Positions 15,813 to 24,390 of a stretch of 46,165 bases of DNA are shown here, piece after piece. This DNA is from UBA6921 sp031363085 (GTDB lineage: Bacteria > Pseudomonadota > Gammaproteobacteria > SG8-11), in contig JANLTU010000179.1 in NCBI GenBank assembly GCA_031363085.1, forward strand, positions 1 through 46,165. Direction: 5' to 3'. The position numbers and the translations under genes are program-made. The first letter of the stretch is position 1. The number at the start of each line of letters is the position of its first letter. The notes under the pieces are model-generated. The model was given only the letters and a program-made list of their open reading frames with translations. It was not told the DNA's origin and did not search any database.

Positions 15813-16244
15813 ATGCTGAATTACACTGCAACAGTGGAAGAGGTTACCCCCTCCAGAAGGAGGGGGGCGTTTCTTTGCTCTTTATTTATGGCACTGTCTA
15901 TGGCTGCCGTCGTAGCGTCTGCCGATGTCCCCAAACCGAAAATCCCTAAAGGTAAAGGTGAGCGTTGCGTTGAAGACACCACGGTGATGCGTAAAAATCA
16001 TATGGAGTTTTTGCTGCACCAACGTGATGAGACCGTGCACGAAGGCATACGCACTAAAAAGCATAGTCTCAAGGAATGTTTAAACTGCCACGCGGTGCAG
16101 GACGAAAGTAATTTGCCGGTGGGCATCGACGATAAACGTCATTTTTGCAACAGTTGCCATGCTTACGCCGCTGTGAGCATCGACTGTTTTGAATGTCATC
16201 AGTCCAAGCCGGACATACCGAAAGTTTCAGGGCTGTCGCCATGA
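15813..16244 (+). CDS. dsrJ: DsrJ, periplasmic triheme cytochrome c
   Basis: This 143-residue protein has three heme sites: CLNCH, CNSCH and CFECH. The N-terminal RRRGAFLCSLFMALSMAAVV acts as a signal or membrane anchor, exporting it as a DsrMKJOP subunit. The ATG at 15813 is my choice; a GTG at 15789 overlapping dsrL and an ATG at 15889 are alternatives, none with a strong ribosome site. The signal-peptide coding region contains an 8-base-pair hairpin, CCCCCTCC-AGAA-GGAGGGGG (15847-15866). It looks like a small repeat inserted in frame, or an RNA structure controlling initiation. The stop overlaps dsrO (ATGA). Confidence 0.9.
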   Translation: MLNYTATVEEVTPSRRRGAFLCSLFMALSMAAVVASADVPKPKIPKGKGERCVEDTTVMRKNHMEFLLHQRDETVHEGIRTKKHSLKECLNCHAVQDESNLPVGIDDKRHFCNSCHAYAAVSIDCFECHQSKPDIPKVSGLSP

Positions 16245-16990
16245 GTGAAGTAGAAACTCCAATCAATACCTATCGCCGCAACTTTCTGACGAGCATTGGC
16301 GCCTTAACCGCGAGCGTTGCGTTGGGTGCTGCATTGGTGCAACGTGTGGCGGGTGCGCGTGCGCCGGAAGAAGCGGTTACCGGTAAAGTACGTTGGGGCA
16401 TGCTAGTCAATGCCGGTAAATGCGTTGAAGGCTGTGACGAGTGCGTAAAGGCTTGTGACGAAGAAAATGGCTTGAAATCTAGTGGTCGCTCCGAGATCGA
16501 TGCGCAGTGGATACGTAAAGTCACACTCAAAGATAAAACTACCAGTCGCACTACGGTGTTACCGATGTTATGTCAGCACTGCACCACGGCGCCGTGTGTT
16601 GACGTTTGCCCGACCGGTGCATCCTTCCGTCGTGACGACGGCATCGTGCTGGTCGACAAACATCTGTGCATTGGCTGTCGCTATTGCATGATGGCTTGCC
16701 CGTACAAGGCACGCTCATTTATTCATGAGGCTCACAACGATCAAAAGTCTTGGGCGCCGCGTGGCAAGGGTACGGTCGAGAGTTGCACTTTATGTGTGCA
16801 CCGAGTTGATCGTGGCGAGACGACCACTGCTTGTCAAGATGCGTGCGTGAAGGCGGGGCATAATGCGATTTTGTTTGGTGACATGAACGATCCCAACAGC
16901 GAAATTGCCAAGCATCTGGCCGCTGAACCTAGTACTCAGATTCGCGGCAATTTGAATTTGAATCTGGGTGTACGGTATCAAGGAATATAA
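16241..16990 (+). CDS. dsrO: DsrO, periplasmic ferredoxin-like iron-sulfur protein
   Basis: This 249-residue protein carries a twin-arginine signal (YRRNFLTSIGALTASVALG, about 11-29), so it is exported folded with its clusters. It has several [4Fe-4S] motifs of the DmsB/HybA type: CVEGCDECVKAC, CQHCTTAPCVDVC, CIGCRYCMMAC and CTLCVHR. It sits between DsrJ and DsrP in the DsrMKJOP complex. The ATG at 16241 overlaps the dsrJ stop by four bases; a longer frame from 16193 would spoil the Tat signal layout. Length is normal. Confidence 0.94.
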   Translation: MSEVETPINTYRRNFLTSIGALTASVALGAALVQRVAGARAPEEAVTGKVRWGMLVNAGKCVEGCDECVKACDEENGLKSSGRSEIDAQWIRKVTLKDKTTSRTTVLPMLCQHCTTAPCVDVCPTGASFRRDDGIVLVDKHLCIGCRYCMMACPYKARSFIHEAHNDQKSWAPRGKGTVESCTLCVHRVDRGETTTACQDACVKAGHNAILFGDMNDPNSEIAKHLAAEPSTQIRGNLNLNLGVRYQGI

Positions 16991-16998
16991 GAAGTAAT

Positions 16999-17025
16999 GC
17001 CCTCGCCCGCAGTGCGGGCGAGGGC
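16999..17025 (+). repeat. Perfect 12-base-pair hairpin between dsrO and dsrP
   Basis: GCCCTCGCCCGC, loop AGT and GCGGGCGAGGGC form a very stable stem 8 bases after the dsrO stop. No T-run follows, so it is more likely an mRNA 3'-end stabiliser or a dispersed repeat than a terminator. A weaker CCCCTT...AAGGGG palindrome lies at about 17071-17085. Confidence 0.65.
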
Positions 17026-17123
17026 AAGAGTGTGAAATTAAAAGGTGAGATCGACTTTTATCTTTGCCATGCCCCTTCTAAGGGGGAATAAGTCACTACA
17101 ACGCACCCAATACTTGGTTTGAA

Positions 17124-18347
17124 ATGATGAACGTCACCTATCGCGAAATTGAAGGCACCAGTCCCGGCTACTACGCGTTGCTCGCGGTGCTCGGGCTTTT
17201 TATTTTGCTGGGTTTGGGTGCGGCCATATACATGGAGCACGAAGGTCACCACGTCACCGGCATGAGCAACCAGATCGTGTGGGGCATGCCGCATGTGTTC
17301 GCCGTGTTTCTGATCGTCGCGGCATCGGGTGCACTGAATGTCGCGTCGGTCTCCTCAGTATTCAGCAAAACGCCGTATAAGCCGCTTGCGCCGCTTTCAG
17401 CATTGCTGGCGATGAGCCTGTTACTTGGTGGGTTGATTATTCTCGTGCTGGATTTAGGTCGTCCGGATCGCCTGATCGTCGCCATGCTCAATTACAATTT
17501 TAAATCCATTTTTGCGTGGAACATTTTCCTCTACACCGGCTTTCTCGCTGTCACCGCCGTGTATTTGTGGCTGATGATGGAGCGGCGCATGAATCCCTAT
17601 AGCAAACGCGCTGGTCTGGTTGCTTTCGTATGGCGCCTGATATTGACTACTGGTACCGGTTCAATTTTCGGTTTTCTGGTCGCGCGTGAAATGTACGATA
17701 GTGCATTACTCGCACCGATGTTCATTGTCATGTCGCTGGCGTTTGGCACCGCGCTTTATTTGCTGGTGCTGTTGAGCGCTTACCACGGTACCGGTCGCGC
17801 ATTGGGTGACACCACATTACGCCGCTTGAAAAATCTGCTTGGCGTGTTCATCGCAGCCGTATTGCTGATGGTGTTGACCTTCCATTTAACCAAGCTGTAC
17901 GCGACCCAGCACCATGGTGTGGAGCAATTCATTCTGCTTGATGGTGGGATTTACACTTTATTGTTCTGGGTAGTACAAATTGTTTTGGGCACATTGCTGC
18001 CGCTGGCGTTGTTATTTCATCCTTCCACCGGCGCATCACGCAGTGCCATTTCAGTGGCCTCGGTACTCGTCGTGCTCGGCGGTCTGGCGCAGATGTATGT
18101 GCTGATCATCGGTGGACAAGCCTATCCAATGGAGTTGTTCCCCGGTTTTGACGTGCAAAGCAGTTTCGCGGATGGCGGCATCGCCGCGTACACACCGAGC
18201 TGGTATGAAATTGCGCTTGGTCTGGGTGGAGCGGCTTTGGCTTTTACCTTAGTCACTGTTGCCATTAAGGTGCTGCGTTTCCTACCGTTATCGTTGGCAG
18301 ATGCGGATGTCGATCCATATCATGCTGCGCCGAAAGACGCCGCGTAA
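17124..18347 (+). CDS. dsrP: DsrP, NrfD-type integral membrane subunit
   Basis: This 407-residue polytopic protein of the NrfD/PsrC family has about ten hydrophobic helices, beginning YYALLAVLGLFILLGLGAA (about 13-31). Conserved family features include LVLDLGRPDR (about 111), where NrfD proteins keep charged residues facing the quinone site, and FKSIFAWNIF (about 126). It anchors DsrO and exchanges electrons with quinone in the inner membrane. It starts 133 bases after dsrO; the ribosome site is not obvious. Confidence 0.94.
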   Translation: MMNVTYREIEGTSPGYYALLAVLGLFILLGLGAAIYMEHEGHHVTGMSNQIVWGMPHVFAVFLIVAASGALNVASVSSVFSKTPYKPLAPLSALLAMSLLLGGLIILVLDLGRPDRLIVAMLNYNFKSIFAWNIFLYTGFLAVTAVYLWLMMERRMNPYSKRAGLVAFVWRLILTTGTGSIFGFLVAREMYDSALLAPMFIVMSLAFGTALYLLVLLSAYHGTGRALGDTTLRRLKNLLGVFIAAVLLMVLTFHLTKLYATQHHGVEQFILLDGGIYTLLFWVVQIVLGTLLPLALLFHPSTGASRSAISVASVLVVLGGLAQMYVLIIGGQAYPMELFPGFDVQSSFADGGIAAYTPSWYEIALGLGGAALAFTLVTVAIKVLRFLPLSLADADVDPYHAAPKDAA

Positions 18348-18350
18348 TTA

Positions 18351-19829
18351 ATGGCGCTAAGCGGCACGGATGCGCGGCCTAACCTACGCGATCTCATGCC
18401 GTCCCTGTTTCTCTCAGCCGCACATAAATCCTCCGGAAAAACTACCGTTGCCATCGGTTTGTGCGCTGCCTTCGCGCAGCGTGGTTTGCGTGTACAGCCC
18501 TTTAAAAAAGGTCCGGATTACATCGATCCGATGTGGTTGGGTCAGGCCGCCGGGCGTGCTTGTTACAATCTTGACTTTTACACTATGGCCCGCGACGAAA
18601 TCGCCGCTGCGTATGCGCGCCATGCGCACACCGCCGATGTCACGCTGATTGAAGGTAACAAAGGGCTATACGACGGCTTGGATCTGGATGGCAGCAACAG
18701 CAACGCCGCGCTTGCCAAATTGTTGCGCAGCTCCGTGGTGCTGGTCATCGATGCCCAAGGCATGACACGCGGCATCGCGCCGTTAATCCTCGGCTACCAA
18801 GCGTTTGATAGCAACGTGCATATCGCGGGTGTAATCCTCAATCAACTCGGCGGCCGTCGCCATGAAAGCAAATTGCGTGCGGTGATTGAACACTACACTG
18901 ACGTGCCGGTGCTAGGCGCCGTCCTGCGCGACCCGGAGATGGAAATCGTCGAGCGCCATTTGGGGCTGATGCCGAGCAACGAAGCACCGCAAGCGACCGC
19001 GCGCATCGCAGCAATTGCGCAGCGGGTGGCCGAGCAGGTGGATTTGGAATCGTTGTTGCGGGTGAGCGCAGCATCCTTGCCAATATCCGTGCAAAGTAAT
19101 TCGGATTCCCTGCTGCTCGAAGAATCTATAAGCAACCCTCTTCCTAGGAGAGAGAGAGTATCAACAATTTCTCCAGCATCTGTACCCGCGCGCGTTGTAA
19201 AAATTGGCATTGCCCGCGACGCCGCCTTTGGCTTCTATTACCCCGACGATCTCACCGCGCTGCAACAGGCTGGCGCGCAACTTGTCCCGATCAACATGCT
19301 GCGTGACGCAACCCTGCCCGACATCGACGGTTTGTTCATCGGCGGCGGCTTTCCCGAAACCCACATGGCCGCGCTCGAAGCGAACACCACGTTGCGCAGG
19401 GAAGTTCGTGCCGCAATTGAAAACGGTTTGTCGACCTACGCCGAATGCGGCGGCCTGATGTACTTGGCGCGGAGCATCACCTGGCAAGAAAACAGTCACG
19501 CCATGGTTGGCATTATTCCCGGCGACATCGTCATGCACGCCAAGCCGCAAGGGCGTGGCTATGTACGTCTGCGCGAGCGTGCCCAACACCCGTGGCCGCT
19601 GCACAGCGGCGCGGAAATTCCCGCGCATGAATTTCACTATTCAAGCCTCGACAATTTAGCGCCAGGTATTGTCTTTGCCTACGACGTTACGCGTGGCAGT
19701 GGCGTCGATGGGGCGCACGACGGTTTGATTTATAAAAACCTGCTCGCCAGTTACACTCATTTACGTGACGTCGATACGCATCACTGGGCACGACGATTTG
19801 TCGAATTTGTGCGGAGTAACAAACATTAA
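18351..19829 (+). CDS. dsrN: DsrN, siroheme amidase (CbiA/CobB-type glutamine amidotransferase)
   Basis: This 492-residue protein is related to cobyrinate a,c-diamide synthase. The N-terminal ATPase domain has the P-loop AAHKSSGKTTVAIG (about 24-37) and EGNKGLYDG. The C-terminal class I glutamine amidotransferase domain has DGLFIGGGFPETH and the catalytic cysteine in STYAECGGLMYL. In dsr clusters it amidates siroheme for DsrAB. An ATG at 18396 (MPSLFLSAAHKSSG) fits the family better than 18351. The interdomain linker (about 244-280) contains an in-frame low-complexity segment, NPLPRRERV, encoded around a TCCTAGGA palindrome. This looks like a small repeat inserted into the linker. Confidence 0.92.
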   Translation: MALSGTDARPNLRDLMPSLFLSAAHKSSGKTTVAIGLCAAFAQRGLRVQPFKKGPDYIDPMWLGQAAGRACYNLDFYTMARDEIAAAYARHAHTADVTLIEGNKGLYDGLDLDGSNSNAALAKLLRSSVVLVIDAQGMTRGIAPLILGYQAFDSNVHIAGVILNQLGGRRHESKLRAVIEHYTDVPVLGAVLRDPEMEIVERHLGLMPSNEAPQATARIAAIAQRVAEQVDLESLLRVSAASLPISVQSNSDSLLLEESISNPLPRRERVSTISPASVPARVVKIGIARDAAFGFYYPDDLTALQQAGAQLVPINMLRDATLPDIDGLFIGGGFPETHMAALEANTTLRREVRAAIENGLSTYAECGGLMYLARSITWQENSHAMVGIIPGDIVMHAKPQGRGYVRLRERAQHPWPLHSGAEIPAHEFHYSSLDNLAPGIVFAYDVTRGSGVDGAHDGLIYKNLLASYTHLRDVDTHHWARRFVEFVRSNKH

Positions 19830-19887
19830 GCTGCAGGTATTGCCAGCAGCTTCCAAATTTTTTCATTAATCAAATCAAAGGCAGATC

Positions 19888-20202
19888 ATGATCAAAATTA
19901 CCGCTGAAGCCGCCAAACAAATTCTCGCCATTTCCGCCAGCAGCGACACCGCTAACCTTGCCTTACGGGTCGCGGCCAAGGTCGGCCCCGACGGCAAGTA
20001 CGAGTACGGTATGGGCTTCGACGAACGCGCCGACAACGACCTGTATCTGGTATGCGAAGGCGTGCCGGTAGTGATGACGCCGCACACTGGCGAACTGGTC
20101 GAAGACGCCATTATCGATTATGTCGAGGTCGAGGCCGGGGCCTTCGATTTTATTTTCTATAACCCGGATGATCCGGATCATAAGGCGCCGAAGACAAGTT
20201 AG
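19888..20202 (+). CDS. dsrR: DsrR, IscA/HesB-fold protein without cluster cysteines
   Basis: This 104-residue A-type carrier fold starts MIKITAEAAKQILA. The three conserved cysteines of IscA are missing: one unrelated cysteine lies in YLVCEGV, and the C-terminal CGCG position reads FYNPDDPDH. This matches DsrR, which has no iron-sulfur cluster and has been proposed to act after transcription on dsr expression. It is preceded by a 58-base gap from dsrN and ends the cluster. dsrS, found next in A. vinosum, is absent. Confidence 0.92.
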   Translation: MIKITAEAAKQILAISASSDTANLALRVAAKVGPDGKYEYGMGFDERADNDLYLVCEGVPVVMTPHTGELVEDAIIDYVEVEAGAFDFIFYNPDDPDHKAPKTS

Positions 20203-20552
20203 CGATCTAAAAAACTTATTCAAAATCTGCTGCGTGGCGGTGATCCGGGGCCGTGCGGTGCTTGGAGCCCTCATTTACTGCCTGTAAACTCCGGTTTCTC
20301 CGTTCCATTTGACCTCGGCTGACCGTCGCTCGTAACGGTCATGAATAGGCTCAAATAATCTCGCATCTGCAGATAAAGTAACAAGATGCAAATACGAATC
20401 CCCAGCGGAGTAGACTAAGACTGGCGATATTATAAAGAATATCCGTACCGATTTTTTCTATGCAGATACTCGTGACGAGTCCAAACATGTTTATGCTGAG
20501 CGCGACAAAAAAGCGCGAAAATTTAGCTTGGCTCGATTCGTCTTCAAAGTAG
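20203..20552. other. Gene-free region between dsrR and the two-component system
   Basis: I see no coding signal in this stretch. The first half resembles low-value dispersed sequence rich in CCGG and GGTG words. Around 20426-20443 an inverted repeat GATATT-ATAAAG-AATATC could be an operator. At about 20499-20515, GCGC-GACAAAAAA-GCGC forms a short stem. The promoter for the NarX-like gene presumably lies here, but I cannot assign its boxes. Confidence 0.4.
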
Positions 20553-22211
20553 ATGAATAACCCACAAGACGCGCGTCGATCATTTTTGCGTGGCCCGTTG
20601 CCGAACGAGCTGCAAGGCGCCGTAGCGCGACTTAAAGCGTTAACCGCGCCGCAGTCGTTGCGGGCGAGCCGCTGGTTTTGGTTGGTGGCGGGGTTGACCA
20701 GCAGCGGGCTTGCGTTAGGGGGGCTGGCACTGTACTACACGTGGGCTACGGGCGCGGGTATTGGCATTATCGTTACGGTTTTCGCTTCATTCCTTCTGAT
20801 GTTGTTTTCCACGCTACTGGTGGTGCGACTGCGCGCGCGCGTGTTGGGTGCCGAATTTCAGGTGCGTGAGTGGATTGTGCGCATGCTCGATGGTGATCTG
20901 GATGCGCGGGTATCGCCGGTAGGCAAAGGGGGCGAAGTCTTATTGTTGCAAGACATCAACGTGCTAGGCGACATGATTAGCCGCATGTGCAAAAACGTTG
21001 ATCAACAAACCCGCGTGCAAGTCGAACAGCTCGCGCAGAAGACACGTTCACTGGAAATTCTGTACGACGCTGCCGCCGGCGTAAATGTGTTGCACGATGT
21101 CAACGATTTGCTCACGCGCTTTTTGCACACCCTCTGCGACATGGTGCAGGCGCGCGCGGGTGTGGTGCGGCTGATGACAGAAGACGGGCAGATGCGCCTC
21201 ATCGCCACGGTGGGCTGCGACGAAAATATGTTGGCGCGTACCGTGTCGCTGGAACAGTGCTTGAGTGGCGCGCGCGCGGCCGACGAAATATTGATCCAGA
21301 CCAATGCGCAGCTTTGTGAGCCAGGCTTGCATATTTCGACCGATGCCGGCTGCGCTGCGCTGGTGACCATTCCAATTCGCTACAGCGATCGCACGCTCGG
21401 TGTGTATCACTTGGTGCTTGCCAGCGCCGCGTTGATCGAGCGCGAGGATATCAGCCATTTGTTCAGCAGCATTGGTCGACACCTGGGCATTGCGATTGAA
21501 AAAGCGCGCCTGGAACGGCACGCGCGTCGCCTGTCCATCATGGAAGAGCGCACGTTGCTTGCGAACGAGCTGCACGACTCGCTGGCACAAACCTTGGCCA
21601 GTCTGCGCTTTCAAGTCACGCTGGTCGAAGAGACCGTGGCGCAAAGTAAAGACCGTACCGGGATTCGACAGATTCGCAATATCAAAGAAGGTCTCGACCA
21701 AGCCAACAGCCAGTTACGCGAATTGTTGGCGCATTTCCGCACGCGCATGGATGAGCGCGGCTTGATTCCGGCAATTGAAAGCGTGGTCGAGCGTTTCCGC
21801 AAAGAAACCGGCATCGCAGCTTTTTTCCAGAATGAAATCGTTGAATCAAATCTGCCGCCGTCGCTGGAGGTGCAGGTGTTGCACATCGTACAAGAAGCCT
21901 TGACCAACGTGCGCAAGCACAGCGACGCACAAACCGTGCGTGTGTTGTTGCGCGCTGAAGACAACGGCGATCATCACGTGCTGGTCGAAGATGATGGGCA
22001 GGGTATCGAGGAAAAAGTGGTCAGTGATCCGCCCGGCGAGCACATCGGATTGTCGATCATGCGCGAGCGGGCCGCGCGGCTCGGTGGTACGCTCAGCATT
22101 GAAAGCGATGCAGGCGAGGGCACACGGGTGGAGTTACAATTTAACGTGCCGCTGCAGCGACGTGGTCGCGAACGCGACGACCTGACCGAGCGAGGTACCA
22201 ACAGCGCATGA
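20553..22211 (+). CDS. NarX-like sensor histidine kinase without a nitrate-binding domain
   Basis: This 552-residue membrane kinase has two adjacent membrane helices (about 42-62 and 66-92) separated by only a few residues, so the periplasmic four-helix nitrate sensor of NarX is lacking. Then come a HAMP-like segment (about 95-145), a GAF domain (about 165-310, from EILYDAAAGVNVLHDVNDLL), and a HisKA_3 dimerisation domain with phospho-acceptor His in ANELHDSLAQTLASLRFQ (about 339). The C-terminal ATPase domain has DDGQGI and GLSIMRERAARLGG. It probably senses a cytoplasmic or redox signal through GAF. It overlaps the response regulator gene by 4 bases. Its place right after dsr suggests, but does not show, control of sulfur genes. 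Confidence 0.88.
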   Translation: MNNPQDARRSFLRGPLPNELQGAVARLKALTAPQSLRASRWFWLVAGLTSSGLALGGLALYYTWATGAGIGIIVTVFASFLLMLFSTLLVVRLRARVLGAEFQVREWIVRMLDGDLDARVSPVGKGGEVLLLQDINVLGDMISRMCKNVDQQTRVQVEQLAQKTRSLEILYDAAAGVNVLHDVNDLLTRFLHTLCDMVQARAGVVRLMTEDGQMRLIATVGCDENMLARTVSLEQCLSGARAADEILIQTNAQLCEPGLHISTDAGCAALVTIPIRYSDRTLGVYHLVLASAALIEREDISHLFSSIGRHLGIAIEKARLERHARRLSIMEERTLLANELHDSLAQTLASLRFQVTLVEETVAQSKDRTGIRQIRNIKEGLDQANSQLRELLAHFRTRMDERGLIPAIESVVERFRKETGIAAFFQNEIVESNLPPSLEVQVLHIVQEALTNVRKHSDAQTVRVLLRAEDNGDHHVLVEDDGQGIEEKVVSDPPGEHIGLSIMRERAARLGGTLSIESDAGEGTRVELQFNVPLQRRGRERDDLTERGTNSA

Positions 22212-22885
22212 GTGAATACCACGACCTGATTGCCGCAGAACGGCCACTGCGCGTGATCCTGATTGACGACCACGCGCTGTTCCGCATGGGCTTGTACGAA
22301 CTGATGGAGCGACGCGGCATCAAGGTCGTCGCCGCTGTTGGCGACGGCCAGGAGGGGCTCAAACGCGCCAAGGAGCTGGAGCATGACTTAATTTTGCTCG
22401 ACGTGCGCATGCCGAACATGGACGGGCTGGAAACGCTGCGGCGTCTGCGCGCCATCGGCGTGGTCTCGCCGGTGATCATCCTCAGCACCAGCAATGACGA
22501 CCGTGACGTGGTCGAAGCACTGCGTCACGGTGCGCAAGGTTACTTGCTCAAAGACATGGACCCCGACGCACTGGTCGCCGCGTTGCACAGTATTTTAAGC
22601 GGTAAAACCGTGGTTGCCCCCGAGCTTGCGGCGGTGCTTGCGCGCTACGTACAAGGCAGCGACCGGCCGCATGCGGAAGCTTCGCCCTTCGCCGACCTCA
22701 CTCCGCGCGAGCGCGAAATCCTCAAACATGTCGCTGAAGGTCAAAGCAATAAAGTCATCGGCCGGGCGCTGGGCATCGTCGACGGCACCGTCAAACTGCA
22801 CGTCAAATCCATCATGCGCAAACTCGGCGTGCACTCACGCGTTGAGGCGGCGGTGATCGCGGTGGAGAAGGGACTGAATAAATAG
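22208..22885 (+). CDS. NarL/FixJ-family response regulator
   Basis: This 225-residue protein has a receiver domain (about 15-130; acidic pair IDDHALFRMG, phospho-acceptor Asp about 64 in LLDVRMPNMDG, conserved Lys in LLKDMDPD) and a C-terminal LuxR-type helix-turn-helix (about 160-222, LTPREREILKHVAEGQSNKVIGRALGI). It is the partner of the overlapping kinase (ATGA junction). Phosphorylation would promote binding to inverted repeats in target promoters. No NarL heptamer was recognised upstream of dsrA. Confidence 0.93.
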   Translation: MSEYHDLIAAERPLRVILIDDHALFRMGLYELMERRGIKVVAAVGDGQEGLKRAKELEHDLILLDVRMPNMDGLETLRRLRAIGVVSPVIILSTSNDDRDVVEALRHGAQGYLLKDMDPDALVAALHSILSGKTVVAPELAAVLARYVQGSDRPHAEASPFADLTPREREILKHVAEGQSNKVIGRALGIVDGTVKLHVKSIMRKLGVHSRVEAAVIAVEKGLNK

Positions 22886-23003
22886 GGCGTTGAAGCGCCG
22901 AATCCACGCCAATATTCTAATATTTTCTGTCAGTCACAGATTCTAGGATATTCAAAATTGGATTGTTCTACAGACTCGTTAGGCGTGTGAAGGAATCCGC
23001 AGC

Positions 23004-23140
23004 GTGCCCATCCGAAATTTATTTTATTACGCTGAACCACCACCCAAGGGGGAGCGTTTCGATACGTTGCTCAAGCACAGAAATCTCGTTATTGGAGTGA
23101 ATCGTCAGTTCTGCCGCAACGCCTTCATTGCACGGTTTGG
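23004..23140 (+). pseudogene. Decayed cupin-type protein fragment
   Basis: The frame starting near 23004 encodes IRNLFYYAEPPPKGERFDTL, which resembles the opening of small cupin proteins. After about 30 residues the similarity moves to another frame (reading IVSSAATPSL), indicating a frameshift near 23100. Later stops break both frames. The rest of the 22886-23552 gap shows no intact gene: the overlapping frames of about 120 residues on each strand have no recognisable features. Confidence 0.4.
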
Positions 23141-23552
23141 TCACAGACCCCAGCGCGTTGGGTACGCCGCTGCGCATCGTTCGCCCAGTATTCCAGTACG
23201 ACTTGGAGCGATTGGCCAAGACGGGTGTGTGATCATGGGTGCATCGAAAACTCACAGCACGGGGTGTTGGGCGTGCAGTTCGGCGAAGATGCGAACCCCG
23301 CAGTCGCGGATTATTCGGCGGCGAACTTGGCGTGATTCGGCGCAAGGTATTCAATCTGTTAGGTAATGATCCCGACACCCCGTGCCGTTTGCGGTGAGTG
23401 TTTCGTCCGGCCCTAAAGGGGTGAACAATGTATATACTGTCGATGTCACAAGAGCGGTCTGCTTGGTGAGAACACTTTTAAAAAGTCGCAGTATGGCGAC
23501 ATAAAATAAAATCGTTATTTCAGCGAGCAAGATATAGTTTGTGGAGGTCCAT

Positions 23553-23990
23553 GTGGAATTGAAACTGGTACGTGGTTTTGTGCGTGATCTGATGCCGGCG
23601 GATAAGAGTGGACGGGTTGTCTGCCACGTCGGCGAGCAGTCTGTGCGGTTGCATCGTGATTTATCTACCGCTGCGAAGGTGGGCGATGAAATTTTAATCG
23701 GTGGCGAATTGCATCAGGACGTGGTCCACGCGTTCGCCCTCAAAAATTTAACACACCGAAAACTGTCTACCGTTGATTTTACCTTTTATATTCTTGGTGG
23801 CGGATTTGGCGGGGTCATCGCCTCGTTCGGGTTGATCTTTATGGCGCAGTCAAATGCGGGTGAAATTTTTGGTAACCAAATCTTCGATTTGGTGCTAATT
23901 TCGGTAGGTGCTGTAGTGACTTATTTAGCGCTGCATCGTATACCGCGCATCAACAACCTGACGCGTTGGGTCGACAGCGTTAAAGAATGA
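23553..23990 (+). CDS. Small membrane protein with N-terminal soluble domain
   Basis: This 145-residue protein is unrecognised. The N-terminal 70 residues read as a small beta-rich domain (RGFVRDLMPADKSGRVVCHV, then VGDEILIGGELHQDVVHAFA). Two membrane helices follow (about 74-100, FTFYILGGGFGGVIASFGLIF; about 108-130). A GTG at 23553 is best: a GGAGGT site (23542-23547) lies five bases upstream, and an ATG two bases earlier is out of frame. It stands alone, flanked by decayed sequence on both sides. The function is unknown. Confidence 0.65.
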   Translation: MELKLVRGFVRDLMPADKSGRVVCHVGEQSVRLHRDLSTAAKVGDEILIGGELHQDVVHAFALKNLTHRKLSTVDFTFYILGGGFGGVIASFGLIFMAQSNAGEIFGNQIFDLVLISVGAVVTYLALHRIPRINNLTRWVDSVKE

Positions 23991-24104
23991 GTCACGGTGC
24001 TGATAGGTCAATTGCTTTATGATTGCTTCAAGAGCGTGCGCAAGTCGGTGCGAGCGCGTTAGGTGTGATCACTGGACTTAAGTTTAAGACGACATGGAGA
24101 ATGT

Positions 24105-24280
24105 ATGAAACGTCATTTCAGAGTGTTATTTGTTTCCGCACGACTCGTCACGGGAGCCACCCCGATGGCGGACCATCTGCCCACGAATAGACTCAACAAA
24201 TCTACGACATCGCCTATGCCGGCCATTGCGACGACGCACGAAAAATGATGCGTGCTCGCGCGCTTATAGCGCGGCGCTAA
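24105..24280 (+). pseudogene. Frameshifted remnant of a small exported protein
   Basis: An ATG at 24105 with a GGAGA site opens a signal-peptide-like stretch (MKRHFRVLFVSARLVTGATP). After residue 28 the plausible protein continues in another frame as TQQIYDIAYAGHCDDARKMM and stops at 24280. A single frameshift near 24190 would explain this. In the original frame it ends after about 47 residues. Either it is a small decayed periplasmic protein, or the shift is a sequencing error. The rest of the 23991-24390 gap holds nothing recognisable. Confidence 0.4.
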
Positions 24281-24390
24281 CTGCGCTTTCGGCTGGTGCT
24301 TAAATGGATTTCGCTGAGCAGTGGTTTTTAATACTGAGCATGCTGGACTCCTTGGCAGTGCAGTCATTTCAGAATTAAGAGAACGTCTCA

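Noticed and set aside
23019..23378. Minus-strand frame of about 119 codons over the cupin remnant
   Set aside because: Composition is biased to Arg, Ser and Pro, with no motif; the plus-strand fragments are the more credible remains.
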